Below, one piece after another: positions 1 through 9,900 of a stretch of 64,000 nucleotides of DNA. The DNA comes from Pseudomonas benzenivorans (GTDB lineage Bacteria > Pseudomonadota > Gammaproteobacteria > Pseudomonadales > Pseudomonadaceae), in contig NZ_CP073346.1 in assembly GCF_024397895.1 (NCBI RefSeq), positions 4,650,001 through 4,714,000 of the forward strand. Direction: 5' to 3'. Position numbers and translations under genes: made by a program. The notes under the pieces are model-generated. The model worked only from the letters and a program-made list of their open reading frames with translations, searched no databases and had not been told where the DNA came from. Numbering within the stretch: the first letter of the stretch is position 1; every line of letters starts with the position of its first letter.

Positions 1-857
1 GTCTCGGCCAGGCGTTTGCATTCCTCGTCACACAGGTGCACGCCGTGGGCGAACACTGAGCGCGCGCCGATCAGCTGGTAGTGGTCGTACACGTCCAGGT
101 AGCCCTTGCGCTCGGGAAACAGCTCCTTGACCCATTCGATTTCCTTGCGGTTCTCGGACAGGTGGGTGTGCATGTACAGGCCCGGGTATTCGCGATACAG
201 CTTGCCGGCCAGCGCCAGCTGCTCCGGCGTGCTGGTCGGGGCGAAGCGCGGGGTCACCGCGTAGTGCAGGCGGCCCTTGCCGTGCCAGCGCTCGATCAGC
301 TCCTTGCTGTCGGCATAGCCGGACTCCGGGGTATCGGTCAGGTAATCCGGGGCGTTGCGATCCATCAGCACCTTGCCGGCGATCATGCGCAGGTTCAGCG
401 CCTGGGCCGATTCGAAGAAGGCATCCACCGACTGCTTGTGCACGCTGCCGAACACCAGGGCGGTGGTGGTGCCGTTGCGCAGCAGTTCCTTGAGGAAGAT
501 GCCGGCGACGTCGCTGGCGTGGGCCTTGTCGGCGAACTGCTGCTCGGTGGGGAAGGTGTAGGTGTTCAGCCAGTCCAGCAACTGCTCGCCGTAGGAGGCG
601 ATCATGCCGGTCTGCGGATAGTGGATGTGGGTGTCGATGAAGCCCGGCGTGATCAGCGCGTTGCGATACTCGACCACCTCCACGGCCTTGTGCTTGGGCA
701 GCAGGTCGGCCGCATGGCCGAGCTGAACCACCTGGCCGTCCTCGACCAGCAGCAGGCCGTCTTCGAAATATTCGTAGGATGCTTCGACGCCGACCACCGC
801 CGGGTCGGCAAGGCTGTGCAGGATGGCGGCGCGGTAGGCTTTCAGGTTCGTGCTCAT
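1..857 (-). CDS. guaD: Guanine deaminase, C-terminus cut off by the left window edge
   Basis: Guanine deaminase converts guanine to xanthine, the substrate of the xanthine dehydrogenase encoded just upstream. The minus-strand reading frame starts at the ATG at 857 and runs off the left edge, giving about 285 N-terminal residues of a family usually near 435. The amidohydrolase metal motif DTHIHYPQTG is visible with H77 and H79 as zinc ligands, followed by the typical EQQFAD and THLSENRKE segments (the latter supplies another metal His) and a FAHGVHL motif near the edge. It lies 64 bases behind xdhC and is probably the last gene of the xdhA-xdhB-xdhC-guaD operon. The assignment is firm; only the C-terminal part and the stop are unseen. 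Confidence 0.95.
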   Translation of the reverse strand, partial: MSTNLKAYRAAILHSLADPAVVGVEASYEYFEDGLLLVEDGQVVQLGHAADLLPKHKAVEVVEYRNALITPGFIDTHIHYPQTGMIASYGEQLLDWLNTYTFPTEQQFADKAHASDVAGIFLKELLRNGTTTALVFGSVHKQSVDAFFESAQALNLRMIAGKVLMDRNAPDYLTDTPESGYADSKELIERWHGKGRLHYAVTPRFAPTSTPEQLALAGKLYREYPGLYMHTHLSENRKEIEWVKELFPERKGYLDVYDHYQLIGARSVFAHGVHLCDEECKRLAE

Positions 858-921
858 GAGGTTCTCGGGACAATCCTTGGGCGCGGCACCGCGGGCGCGG
901 AGCGACGCCGATATTGAATGA

Positions 922-1770
922 TCAGGCTTGGTTTCTGCGGGAGCTGGGCAGCAGCCGGGTCACCGGTTCGGCTTTCTTGCGTTGTTCGCTGCGCTTGTGC
1001 TCGCCGAAGGTGGCGTTGTAGGTGGCTATCACCTCGCCGGCGATGGACACGGCGATTTCCACCGGCAGCTTGCCCTTGACCTCGGCCAGGCCCATGGGGC
1101 AGCGCATGCGCTGCACCACGTCGGCGGCGAAACCGCGGTCGCGCAGGCGGTGTTCGAACTTGGCGCGCTTGCTCTTGGAGCCGATCAGGCCGTAGTAGGC
1201 GAAGTCGTTGCGCGCCAGAATGGCGGCGGTCAGTTCCAGGTCGAGCTGATGGTTGTGGGTCATGACGATGTAGTAGCTGCCGGGCGGCATGCTGTCGACT
1301 TCGTCGACCACCTCGTCATTGACCACTTTCTCAACGCCTGGGGGAATCTGCGCGGGAAACTCGTTCTCCCGCGAGTCGATCCAGCGCACCCGGCAGGGCA
1401 GGCTGGCGAGCAGTGGCACCAGGGCGCGACCGACATGGCCGGCACCGAACACGGCGATCTGCGCCTGTGGCTGGCCCATGGGCTCGAACAGCAGGACGGT
1501 GGCCCCGCCGCAGCACTGGCCGAGACTGGCGCCGAGGCTGAAGCGCTCCAGGCGGGTGTCCTGGCTGCGGTTTTCGAGCATGTCGCGGGCCAGTTCCATC
1601 GCCTTGTATTCCAGGTGGCCGCCGCCGATGGTCTCGAAGATCCGCTCGGCGGTGACGACCATCTTCGAGCCGGCGTTGCGCGGAGTCGAGCCACGCTCCT
1701 CGATGATGGTCACCAGCACGCAAGGTTCGCCTTGCTGCTGCAGTTCGGCCAGGGCGCTGATCCAGCTCAT
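922..1770 (-). CDS. xdhC: Xanthine dehydrogenase accessory protein XdhC
   Basis: XdhC binds molybdenum cofactor, helps exchange its oxo for a sulfido ligand, and inserts it into the XdhB subunit in the cytoplasm. The 282-residue product has the XdhC/CoxI N-terminal domain with the GSTPRNAGSKM segment and the conserved LGQCCGG motif near residues 81-87. A C-terminal Rossmann-like domain follows, beginning IAVFGAGHVGRA. The length is normal. The start codon overlaps the stop of a possible 43-codon ORF (ATGA), so translation may be coupled to whatever reads that leader. It sits between xdhB and guaD in a purine catabolic operon. The call is firm from motif and context. Confidence 0.95.
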   Translation of the reverse strand: MSWISALAELQQQGEPCVLVTIIEERGSTPRNAGSKMVVTAERIFETIGGGHLEYKAMELARDMLENRSQDTRLERFSLGASLGQCCGGATVLLFEPMGQPQAQIAVFGAGHVGRALVPLLASLPCRVRWIDSRENEFPAQIPPGVEKVVNDEVVDEVDSMPPGSYYIVMTHNHQLDLELTAAILARNDFAYYGLIGSKSKRAKFEHRLRDRGFAADVVQRMRCPMGLAEVKGKLPVEIAVSIAGEVIATYNATFGEHKRSEQRKKAEPVTRLLPSSRRNQA

Positions 1771-1898
1771 TTGCTCAGTCTCCAGGTCGGCGGCAGTTGC
1801 CCCGGGCGCGGCAGGCGCCAGTTGCTCGGCGAGGGTTCCAGCAGCGGAACCGGCGCCGGTCGTGCCGGTTGGGTTTTCGCTTCGGTGTGTTTTGTCAT
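1767..1898 (-). CDS. Possible 43-residue ORF coupled to xdhC
   Basis: The gap between xdhB and xdhC holds an ATG-initiated 43-codon frame whose TGA overlaps the xdhC ATG as ATGA. AGGTG lies 7 bases before its ATG as a modest ribosome binding site. The product is Pro-rich and basic, with two WRL motifs (NWRLPRPG and TWRLSK), no membrane segment and no family I recognise. It could be a small protein, or a leader whose translation feeds ribosomes into xdhC. It could also be only the open stretch of a longer shadow frame. The stop-start overlap is the main support. Confidence 0.35.
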   Translation of the reverse strand: MTKHTEAKTQPARPAPVPLLEPSPSNWRLPRPGQLPPTWRLSK

Positions 1899-1925
1899 TG
1901 TTCTACACCTGTTTGATTCGGGGCA

Positions 1926-1959
1926 CAGGGTGGAGATCGCCATGGGCTTCTCCACCCTG
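1926..1959. repeat. Perfect 10-bp hairpin between xdhB and xdhC (REP-like)
   Basis: CAGGGTGGAG at 1926-1935 is exactly complementary to CTCCACCCTG at 1950-1959, with a 14-base loop. The GGGTGG/CCACCC arms resemble dispersed extragenic palindromes common in Pseudomonas genomes. There is no U-tract on either strand, so a simple intrinsic terminator is unlikely. It lies 3' of xdhB inside the operon and could stabilise the upstream mRNA or reduce read-through to xdhC-guaD. Confidence 0.6.
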
Positions 1960-1969
1960 AACCAGTGTT

Positions 1970-4369
1970 TCAGGCCGGCTCGACAGTCACCGCGGTGGCG
2001 GATTTGGCCGGCTCCTGCAGCCGCTTCATCTGCTCCACACCCCAGAGTACGCGCTCGGGGGTGGCCGGGGCGTCGATCGCCGGCTGCACCCGATAATCGG
2101 CCAGGCTGGCCACCGCGTCCTTGATCGCGCACCACACGGCGATGCCGAGCATGAACGGCGGCTCGCCCACGGCCTTGGAGTGGAACACGGTGTCTTCTGG
2201 ATTCTTGCGGTTTTCCACCAGCTTGACCCGCAAATCCAGCGGCATGTCGGCGATGGCCGGGATCTTGTAGCTGGCCGGGCCATTGGTCATCAGCTTGCCC
2301 TTGGCATTCCACACCAGCTCTTCCATGGTCAGCCAGCCCATGCCCTGGACGAACGCGCCCTCGACCTGGCCGATGTCGATGGCCGGGTTCAGCGAGGCGC
2401 CGACGTCGTGCAGGATGTCGGTGCGCAGCATCTTGTACTCGCCGGTCAGGGTGTCGACCAGTACCTCGGCGCAGGCGGCGCCGTAGGCGAAGTAGTAGAA
2501 CGGCCGGCCGGCCGCCTTGTCGCGGTCGTAGTAGATCTTCGGCGTGCGGTAGAAGCCGGTGCTGGAGAGCGACACCTGGGCGAAGTAGGCCTTCTGGATC
2601 AGCTCCTCGAACGACAGGAACTGCTCGCGCACCCGTACCTGGCCGTTGCGGAACTCCACGTCTTCCGGGGTGACCTTGTACTCGCGCACCAGGAAGTCCA
2701 CCAGGCGCTGCTTGAGGGTCTCGGCGGCGTTCTGCGCGGCCTTGCCGTTGAGGTCGGCGCCGCTGCTGGCGGCGGTCGGCGAGGTGTTGGGCACCTTGTC
2801 GGTGTTGGTCGCGGTGATCTGGATGCGCGAGATGTCGACCTGGAACACTTCGGCCACCACCTGGGCCACCTTGGTGTTGAGGCCCTGGCCCATCTCGGTG
2901 CCGCCATGGTTGAGGTGGATGCTGCCGTCGGTGTAGATGTGGATCAGCGCCCCGGCCTGGTTGAGGAAGGTGGCGGTGAAGCTGATGCCGAATTTCACCG
3001 GGGTCAGCGCCAGGCCCTTCTTCAGCACCGGGCTCTTGGCGTTGAAGACGCGGATGGCCTCGCGCCGCTGGGCGTACCCGCTGCTGGCCTCCAGCTCGGC
3101 GGTCATCTCGGCGAGCATGTTGTGCTCGACGGTCTGGTGGTAATGGGTGACGTTGCGCTCGTGCTTGCCGTAGTAGTTGAGCTTGCGCACCGCCAGCGGG
3201 TCCTTGCCCAGGGAGCGGGCGACGTGATCCATGACCTGCTCGATGGCGACCATGCCCTGGGGGCCGCCGAAGCCGCGGTAGGCGGTGTTCGAGGCGGTGT
3301 TGGTCTTGCAGCGGTGGCCGTTGATGGTGGCGTTGCCGAGGAAATAGGCGTTGTCCGAGTGGAACATCGCGCGGTCGACGATGGAGCCGGACAGGTCGGG
3401 CGAGTAGCCGCAGTTGCCCGCCAGTTCCATCTGGATGCCGTGGAGCAGGCCGTCGTCGTCGAAGCCGACGTCGTACTCGACGTAGAAGGGGTGACGCTTG
3501 CCGGTGATGGTCATGTCTTCCATGCGCGGCAGGCGCATCTTGGTCGGCCGGCCGGTGAGGTGGGCGATCACCGCGCAGAGGCAGGCCGGCCCGGCGGCCT
3601 GGGTCTCCTTGCCGCCGAAACCGCCGCCCATGCGGCGCATGTCGATGACCACCTTGTGCATGGGCACGCCGAGGACTTCGGCGACCAGCTTCTGCACTTC
3701 GGTGGCGTTCTGCGTCGAGGTGTAGACGATCATCCCGCCATCTTCGGTGGGCATCACCGAGGAGATCTGCGTCTCCAGATAAAAGTGCTCCTGGCCGCCG
3801 ATGTGCAGCTTGCCTTGCAGGCGGTGTGGGGCGCTGGCCAGGGCCGCGGCCGAATCGCCGATGCGGTGCTGGTGGCTGTCGAGGACGAAGTGCTTCTTGC
3901 GCAGCGCCTCTTCCACGTCCAGCACCGGCTCCAGGTCCTCATACTCGATGATCGCCGCCATGGCCGCCTTGCGTGCGGTTTCCAGGCTGTCGGCGCCGAC
4001 CGCGACCACCACCTGGCCGACGTATTCGACCTTGCCGTCGGCCAGCAGCGGATCGCCGGCGACCACCGGGCCGATGTCCAGCTGGCCGGGCACATCCTGG
4101 CTGGTGATGGCGATGGCCACGCCGGGGATCGCGTAGCAGGGCGCCGTGTCGATGCGGACGATGCGTGCATGGGCGCGGTCGCTAAGGCGGGCGTAGACGT
4201 GCAGCTGGTTGGGGAATTCCAGGCGGTCGTCGACGTACACCGCCTCTCCGGAGACGTGCTTCTCGGCGCTCTCGTGCTTGACGCTGCGGCCGACACCGGT
4301 GGTGATGTCGGCGCGGAACAGTTCTGCCAGTTCGGCCTGGGTCTTCGGGGTTTTGTGATGGTTAGACAT
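1970..4369 (-). CDS. xdhB: Xanthine dehydrogenase molybdopterin-binding subunit
   Basis: This is the large molybdenum-cofactor subunit of the XdhAB xanthine dehydrogenase, where hypoxanthine and xanthine are hydroxylated to urate. The 799-residue protein matches the usual length. It carries the a/b-hammerhead region near the N-terminus (AVYVDDRLEFPNQL), the cofactor-binding segments RMGGGFGGKE, AYRGFGGPQG and TEMGQGLNTKV, and KAVGEPPFMLG near the C-terminus. E736 of that last segment corresponds to the catalytic glutamate of the family. The start overlaps the 3' end of xdhA by 8 bases, indicating translational coupling. It lacks the FeS and FAD domains, which are in XdhA, as in other two-subunit bacterial enzymes. 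The call is certain. Confidence 0.97.
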   Translation of the reverse strand: MSNHHKTPKTQAELAELFRADITTGVGRSVKHESAEKHVSGEAVYVDDRLEFPNQLHVYARLSDRAHARIVRIDTAPCYAIPGVAIAITSQDVPGQLDIGPVVAGDPLLADGKVEYVGQVVVAVGADSLETARKAAMAAIIEYEDLEPVLDVEEALRKKHFVLDSHQHRIGDSAAALASAPHRLQGKLHIGGQEHFYLETQISSVMPTEDGGMIVYTSTQNATEVQKLVAEVLGVPMHKVVIDMRRMGGGFGGKETQAAGPACLCAVIAHLTGRPTKMRLPRMEDMTITGKRHPFYVEYDVGFDDDGLLHGIQMELAGNCGYSPDLSGSIVDRAMFHSDNAYFLGNATINGHRCKTNTASNTAYRGFGGPQGMVAIEQVMDHVARSLGKDPLAVRKLNYYGKHERNVTHYHQTVEHNMLAEMTAELEASSGYAQRREAIRVFNAKSPVLKKGLALTPVKFGISFTATFLNQAGALIHIYTDGSIHLNHGGTEMGQGLNTKVAQVVAEVFQVDISRIQITATNTDKVPNTSPTAASSGADLNGKAAQNAAETLKQRLVDFLVREYKVTPEDVEFRNGQVRVREQFLSFEELIQKAYFAQVSLSSTGFYRTPKIYYDRDKAAGRPFYYFAYGAACAEVLVDTLTGEYKMLRTDILHDVGASLNPAIDIGQVEGAFVQGMGWLTMEELVWNAKGKLMTNGPASYKIPAIADMPLDLRVKLVENRKNPEDTVFHSKAVGEPPFMLGIAVWCAIKDAVASLADYRVQPAIDAPATPERVLWGVEQMKRLQEPAKSATAVTVEPA

Positions 4370-5831
4370 AGGCGGTCACCCGGGTATCGACTTCGGGAGC
4401 TTGCAGCTCGAGGAAGAATTTACGCAGCAGGTTCTGCGCGGTGAGCAGGCGGTATTCCTTGCTGGCGCGGAAATCGCTGAGCGGGGTGAAGTCCTCGGCC
4501 AGGGCGGCGCAGGCGCGCTCGATCACGCCCGGGTACCAGGCCGAGCCGGTCAGCGCGGCCTCACAGGCGGCGGCGCGCTTGGGAATCGCCGCCATGCCGC
4601 CGAAGGCGATGCGGGCCTCCTTCACCACACCATCCTCGACCAGCAGGTTGAAGGCGGCGCACACGGCCGAGATGTCGTCGTCCAGGCGCTTGGACACCTT
4701 GTAGGCGCGAAACGCCTGGTTGGCCTTGGCGCGCGGCACCAGGATCTTCTCGATGAACTCGGCCTCCTGACGTGCCGTTACCTTGTAGTCGAGGAAATAG
4801 TCTTGCAGGGCCAGGGTGCGGGTGCTGTTGCCCTGGCGCAGGACGATCTGCGCGCCCAGGGCGATCAGCAGCGGCGGGGCGTCGCCGATCGGCGAGGCGT
4901 TGCCGATATTGCCGCCGAGGGTGCCCTGGTTGCGGATCTGCAGGGAGGCGAAGCGGTGCAGCAGCTCGCCGAAGTCCGGATACTCCTTGGCCAGTGCCCC
5001 ATAGCAGTCGGACAGGGCGGTGGCCGCGCCGATCTCGATAGAGTCGTCGGTGATCTCCACGCGCTTCATGGCTTCGATATGGCCGACGTAGATCATCACC
5101 GGCAGTTCGCGGTGGAACTGAGTCACCTCCAGGGCCAGGTCGGTGCCACCGGCGAGCAGGCGCGCCTCGGGGTTGGCGACATAGAGATCGGCCAGGTCGG
5201 CGACCGTCAGCGGCAGCAGGCAGCGCTTGTCGCCACTGTTCAGCTCGGCGGTTTCCCGGGGGGCGATGGCTTTCAGTTGGGCGACGGTTTCCTTCTCGAA
5301 TGCGTCGAACTGGTCGGGCTGGGCCTGGCAGCAGGCCTGTTCGGCGGCATCGATGATCGGCCGGTAGCCGGTGCAGCGGCACAGGTTGCCGGCCAGGGCT
5401 TCCAGGGTTTCACCCTTGTCGAAGCCGTTGCTGCCGCTCGCGGCCCGACCGATCGCGGCCCGATTCTTCTGCAGGGCGAACAGCGACATGACGAAGCCGG
5501 GGGTGCAGAAGCCGCACTGCGAGCCGTGGCAATCGACCATCGCCTGCTGCACGCTGTGCAGCTTGCCCTGGTGCTTGAGGTCTTCGACGGTGATCAGCTG
5601 CTTGCCGTGCAGGGATGCGACGAAGGTCAGGCAGGAATTGAGGGTGCGATAGCGCACGCGATCGCCATCGAGCTCACCGACCACCACGGTGCAGGCGCCG
5701 CAGTCGCCGGAGGCGCAGCCTTCTTTGGTGCCGGGTTTGCCCACGTGTTCACGCAGGTAGTTGAGCACTGTGACGTTAGGATCGAGTCGCTGCTCGCTGC
5801 GCAGCTCCCGGTTGAGTAAAAACTGGATCAA
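4362..5831 (-). CDS. xdhA: Xanthine dehydrogenase FeS/FAD small subunit
   Basis: XdhA carries electrons from the molybdenum site to NAD+ through two [2Fe-2S] clusters and FAD. Both clusters are complete. The plant-type ferredoxin cluster uses C39, C44, C47 and C67; the second uses C106 and C109 in GSQCGFC and C151 and C153 in NLCRC. The FAD domain follows from about residue 200, with LLAGGTDLALE and the GNIGNASPIGD loop. At 489 residues the protein is of normal size. It is the first gene of the operon, reading away from the GntR regulator, and has a strong promoter with an overlapping palindrome at 5938-5980. Confidence 0.97.
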   Translation of the reverse strand: MIQFLLNRELRSEQRLDPNVTVLNYLREHVGKPGTKEGCASGDCGACTVVVGELDGDRVRYRTLNSCLTFVASLHGKQLITVEDLKHQGKLHSVQQAMVDCHGSQCGFCTPGFVMSLFALQKNRAAIGRAASGSNGFDKGETLEALAGNLCRCTGYRPIIDAAEQACCQAQPDQFDAFEKETVAQLKAIAPRETAELNSGDKRCLLPLTVADLADLYVANPEARLLAGGTDLALEVTQFHRELPVMIYVGHIEAMKRVEITDDSIEIGAATALSDCYGALAKEYPDFGELLHRFASLQIRNQGTLGGNIGNASPIGDAPPLLIALGAQIVLRQGNSTRTLALQDYFLDYKVTARQEAEFIEKILVPRAKANQAFRAYKVSKRLDDDISAVCAAFNLLVEDGVVKEARIAFGGMAAIPKRAAACEAALTGSAWYPGVIERACAALAEDFTPLSDFRASKEYRLLTAQNLLRKFFLELQAPEVDTRVTAYV

Positions 5832-5937
5832 GGACGACCTCCAGGCATTTTATTGTTCTGTACGAGCGGCTCGTAGCGGCGGGGAAGGAGCGGTGGCGCG
5901 GATTTCCCGGCGTTCTCGCCTCGTCTGTCATGGAGCA

Positions 5938-5966
5938 AATCTAGAGTTTTCTGACTTTTGGGTCAA
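5938..5966 (-). promoter_or_regulatory. Sigma-70 promoter of the xdhA operon
   Basis: On the minus strand TTGACC (5966-5961) is followed after exactly 17 bases by TAGATT (5943-5938). The -35 box matches 5 of 6 and the -10 box 4 of 6 consensus positions. Transcription would start near 5931, about 100 bases before the xdhA ATG. The -35 box lies inside the left arm of the palindrome at 5960-5980, which suggests repression by occlusion. Confidence 0.7.
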
Positions 5967-5980
5967 CAAATATTTGACCC
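5960..5980. promoter_or_regulatory. 21-bp palindromic operator in the xdhA-gntR gap
   Basis: GGGTCAA (5960-5966) and TTGACCC (5974-5980) form a perfect inverted repeat around a 7-base AT-rich spacer. Related half-sites follow and precede it: GGTCAGA from 5984 and CTGAC at 5951. GTCA/TGAC half-sites suit GntR/FCD regulators, and such a gene is encoded divergently 295 bases away. The site overlaps the xdhA -35 box. Confidence 0.6.
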
Positions 5981-6274
5981 CTTGGTCAGATGATTGTCAT
6001 GCGATTCGGTTATGAGCCCGCCTGCCGAGGAAAGGCTAGCCGGTTCTACCTGCGCGGACTGTCTGGCGCGCTGGGTCGCGCAGCTGTAGAGCGCCCAGGC
6101 AGGGCAGCCGTGCGGCATGGCTGAGCGGGTCGTCATACTCGTCCTCGCTGGCGTAGGTCTGCGGCACCCTGTGATACACTCGCGCCCCGAATTCGCCCCT
6201 CCAGCGCCTGCCTGGTGGGGGCCGCAGCAGCAACGCCGCTTGCCCCAATAGGTCAGCAGAGCCTAAGGAAAACC

Positions 6275-6934
6275 ATGACGTTCAAGGCACCGGACAGCCT
6301 CGCCGAGCAGATCGCCCACTACCTCGCAGAGCGCATCATCCGCGGCGAGATGCAGGCGAAACAGCGCATTCAGGAGCAGAAGGTCACCCAGGCGCTCAAT
6401 GTCAGCCGGGGCTCGGTGCGTGAGGCGCTGCTGATTCTCGAGCGCCGCCACCTGGTCGTCATCCTGCCGCGTCGCGGCGCCCAGGTGAGCGAACTGACCC
6501 CGCACAACGTGAAGAGCCTGTACGCCCTGGTCATCGAGCTCTATGTCCTGCTCGCCCGGGCGGTGGCCGACGGCTGGCAGGAGGAAAGCGATCTGGCGCC
6601 TTTTCAGGCCATTCAGCAGCGCCTGCTGGAGGCCCAGCAGCGCGAGGATATCAGCGCCTTCGTCGAATACAGTTTCGACGTGATGCGCGCGGCCTTCCCG
6701 TTCGCCGACAACCCCTATCTGCAGGAAACCGTCGAGAACCTGCTGCCGGCGATCAGCCGGACCTATCAGCTGGTGCTGGAGCGGCGCAGGGGCGAGATGA
6801 CGCAGTACCTCACCACCTTCGCCCAGCTGCTGCGGGCGATCATCGAGCGTGACCATGGGCGCGCCCGCGAACTGCTGCTCGCTTATGGCGAGCACAACTG
6901 CCAGCTGGTCCTGGCGACCCTGGCCGAGCGCTGA
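6275..6934 (+). CDS. GntR family (FCD/VanR type) transcriptional regulator
   Basis: This is a 219-residue GntR regulator with an N-terminal winged helix (residues about 7-75, containing the typical SRGSVREALLILERR recognition region) and an all-helical FCD-type ligand domain. The ATG at 6275 is preferred over upstream in-frame starts because TAAGGAA lies immediately before it. It is divergent from xdhA and ends 3 bases before smc. By position it probably controls xdhABC-guaD through the palindrome at 5960-5980; the ligand may be a purine or its degradation product, but that is inference. Read-through into smc is likely because no terminator separates them. Confidence 0.88.
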   Translation: MTFKAPDSLAEQIAHYLAERIIRGEMQAKQRIQEQKVTQALNVSRGSVREALLILERRHLVVILPRRGAQVSELTPHNVKSLYALVIELYVLLARAVADGWQEESDLAPFQAIQQRLLEAQQREDISAFVEYSFDVMRAAFPFADNPYLQETVENLLPAISRTYQLVLERRRGEMTQYLTTFAQLLRAIIERDHGRARELLLAYGEHNCQLVLATLAER

Positions 6935-6937
6935 ACC

Positions 6938-9900
6938 ATGCGCCTCAAGTGCATCAAGCTGGCGGGCTTCAAGTCCTTCGTCGACCCGACCACGGTGAGC
7001 TTCCCGAGCAACATGGCGGCGGTGGTCGGGCCCAATGGCTGCGGCAAGTCCAACATCATCGACGCGGTACGTTGGGTGATGGGCGAGAGTTCGGCCAAGA
7101 ACCTGCGCGGCGAGTCGATGACCGACGTCATCTTCAACGGCTCCAATACGCGCAAGCCGGTGACCCAGGCCAGTATCGAGCTGATCTTCGACAACTCCGA
7201 CGGCACCCTGGTCGGCGAATACGCCGGTTACAACGAGATTTCCATCCGTCGCCGGGTAACCCGCGACAGTCAGAACACGTACTTCCTCAACGGCACCAAG
7301 TGCCGGCGCCGCGACATCACCGACATCTTCCTCGGTACCGGGCTGGGGCCGCGCAGCTACTCGATCATCGAACAGGGGATGATTTCCAAGCTGATCGAGG
7401 CCAAGCCCGAGGACCTGCGCAACTTCATCGAAGAGGCGGCGGGCATCTCCAAGTACAAGGAGCGGCGCCGCGAAACCGAGAACCGCATTCGCCGCACCCA
7501 CGAGAACCTGGCGCGCCTGACCGACCTGCGCGAGGAGCTGGAACGCCAGCTGGAGCGCCTGCATCGCCAGGCCCAGGCCGCGGAGAAGTACCAGCAATAC
7601 AAGGGCGAGGAGCGCCAGCTCAAGGCCCAGCTCACGGCCCTGCGCTGGCAGGCGCTGAACGAGCAGGTCGGCCAGCGCGAGGCGGTGATCGGCAACCAGG
7701 AAGTGAGCTTCGAGGCCCTGGTGGCCGAGCAGCGCAATGCCGACGCGAGCATCGAGCGGCTGCGTGACGGCCACCACGAGCTGAGCGAGCGCTTCAACCT
7801 GGTGCAGGGGCGTTTCTATTCGGTCGGCGGGGATATTGCCCGGGTCGAGCAGAGTATCCAGCATGGCCAGCAGCGCCTGCGCCAGCTGCAGGACGACCTG
7901 CGCGAGGCCGAGCGCGCGCGCCAGGAGACCGAATCGCACCTGGGCCACGACCGCACCCTGCTGGCCACCCTGGGCGAAGAGCTGGCGATGCTCGAGCCCG
8001 AGCAGGAGTTGACCGCCGCCGCCGCCGAGGAAGCCGCAGCGGCGCTGGAAGAGGCCGAGAGCGCCATGCACGGTTGGCAGGAGCAGTGGGACGGCTTCAA
8101 CCAGCGCAGCGCCGAACCGCGTCGCCAGGCCGAAGTCCAGCAGTCGCGCATTCAGCAGTTGGAGCAGAGCCTGGAGCGCCTGGCCGAGCGTCAGGGCCGT
8201 CTCGCAGATGAACTGCAGCAGTTGGCGGACGACCCGGAAGACGCGGCGATTATCGAACTGGGCGAGCAGATTGCCGCCGCCGAATTGGATCAGGAGCAGC
8301 TGCAGGCCGATGAGCAGCACCTGGCCGAGCGACTGCAGCAATTGCGCAGCGAACTGCAGCAGGCCGGCCAGGCCCAGCAGCAGGCTCAGGGCGAGCTGCA
8401 GCGCCTGAATGGCCGCCTGGCCTCGCTGGAAGCCTTGCAGCAGGCCGCGCTCGATCCCGGCCAGGGCGCCGGCCAGTGGTTGCGCGAGCAGCGCCTGAGC
8501 GAGCGTCCGCGCCTGGCTGAAGGGCTGCGGGTCGAGCCGGGCTGGGAACTGGCGGTGGAAACCGTGCTGGGCGCCGATCTGCACGCGGTGCTGCTGGACG
8601 ATTTCGGGGGGCTGGATTTCGCCGGCCTGAGTCAGGGCGAGCTGCGTCTACTCACCCCGGCCGCCAATGGGGCGAGGGTCCCGGGCAGCCTGTTGGACAA
8701 GGTCGAGGCGAGCATCGACCTGGCGCCCTGGCTGGCGAAGGTTCGGCCGGTGGCGACTCTGGAGGAGGCCCTGGCGGCCCGCGCGGCCCTGGGCGAGGGC
8801 GAAAGTCTGATCAGTCGCGACGGTTACTGGGTCGGCCGGCACTTCCTGCGCGTGCGCCGTGCCAGCGAGGCGGAGAGTGGCGTGCTGGCCCGTGGCCAGG
8901 AACTGGAGCGCCTGGGGCTGGAGCGCGACGAGCGGGAAGCCGCGCTGGAGCTGCTCGACGAACGTCTGCAGGCGCTGCGCGACAGTCAGCGCCAGCAGGA
9001 GGAGCTACGCGAGCAGCAGCGCCGCCAGTTGCAGGAGCGTACCCGGGTGCTCGGCGAGCTGAAGGCGCGGCTGTCCGCCAGCCAGGCCAAGGCCGAGCAG
9101 CTGAGCCTGCGCCGCCGTCGGCTGGATGCCGAGCAGGCCGAACAGGTCGAGCAGCGTGAGCTGGAGCAGGAGCAGCTGGGCGAGGCGCGTTTGCAGTTGC
9201 AGGACGCCCTGGAGGCCATGGCCCTCGACAACGACCAGCGCGAAAGCCTGCTGGCCAGTCGCGACGCGCTGCGCGAGCGGCTCGACCGGGTGCGGCAGGA
9301 GGCGCGCCAGCACAAGGACCATGCCCATCAGCTGGCGGTGCGCCTGGGCTCGCTGCGGGCCCAGCATGATTCAACCCGCCAGGCCCTCGAGCGCCTGGAG
9401 TTGCAGGCCGAGCGCCTGCATGAGAAGCGCGAGCAGCTCAGTCTCAACCTGGAGGAGGGCGAAGCCCCGCTGGAAGAGCTGCGCCTGAAGCTGGAAGAGC
9501 TGCTCGATCGGCGCATGGGCGTGGAGGAGGAACTCAAGCACGCGCGCCTGGCCCTGGAAGATGCCGATCGTGAACTGCGTGATGCCGAGAAGCGCCGCAG
9601 CCAGGCCGAGCAGCAGTCCCAGTTGTTGCGCGGTCAACTCGAGCAGCAGCGAATGGAGTGGCAGTCGCTGAACGTGCGGCGCAAGGCGCTGCAGGATCAG
9701 TTGGCCGAGGACGGTTACGATCTGCACGGCGTGCTCGCCAGCCTGCCGCCGGAGGCCGGGGAGCCGGCCTGGGAAGAAGAGCTCGAGCGGCTCGCCGCCC
9801 GAATCCAGCGCCTCGGGCCGATCAACCTGGCGGCCATCGACGAGTACCAGCAGCAATCGGAGCGCAAGCGTTACCTGGATGCCCAGGACGCCGATCTGGT

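Noticed and set aside
2180..4444. A 754-codon plus-strand frame opposite xdhB
   Set aside because: Antisense shadow of a certain gene, with Val/Gly/His/Asp-rich composition and no domain.
6036..6167. A 43-codon minus-strand frame (GTG start, VPQTYASEDEYDDPLSHAARL) upstream of gntR, possibly a remnant of a larger gene
   Set aside because: No ribosome binding site, no recognised family and no conservation evidence; not enough to call a gene or pseudogene.
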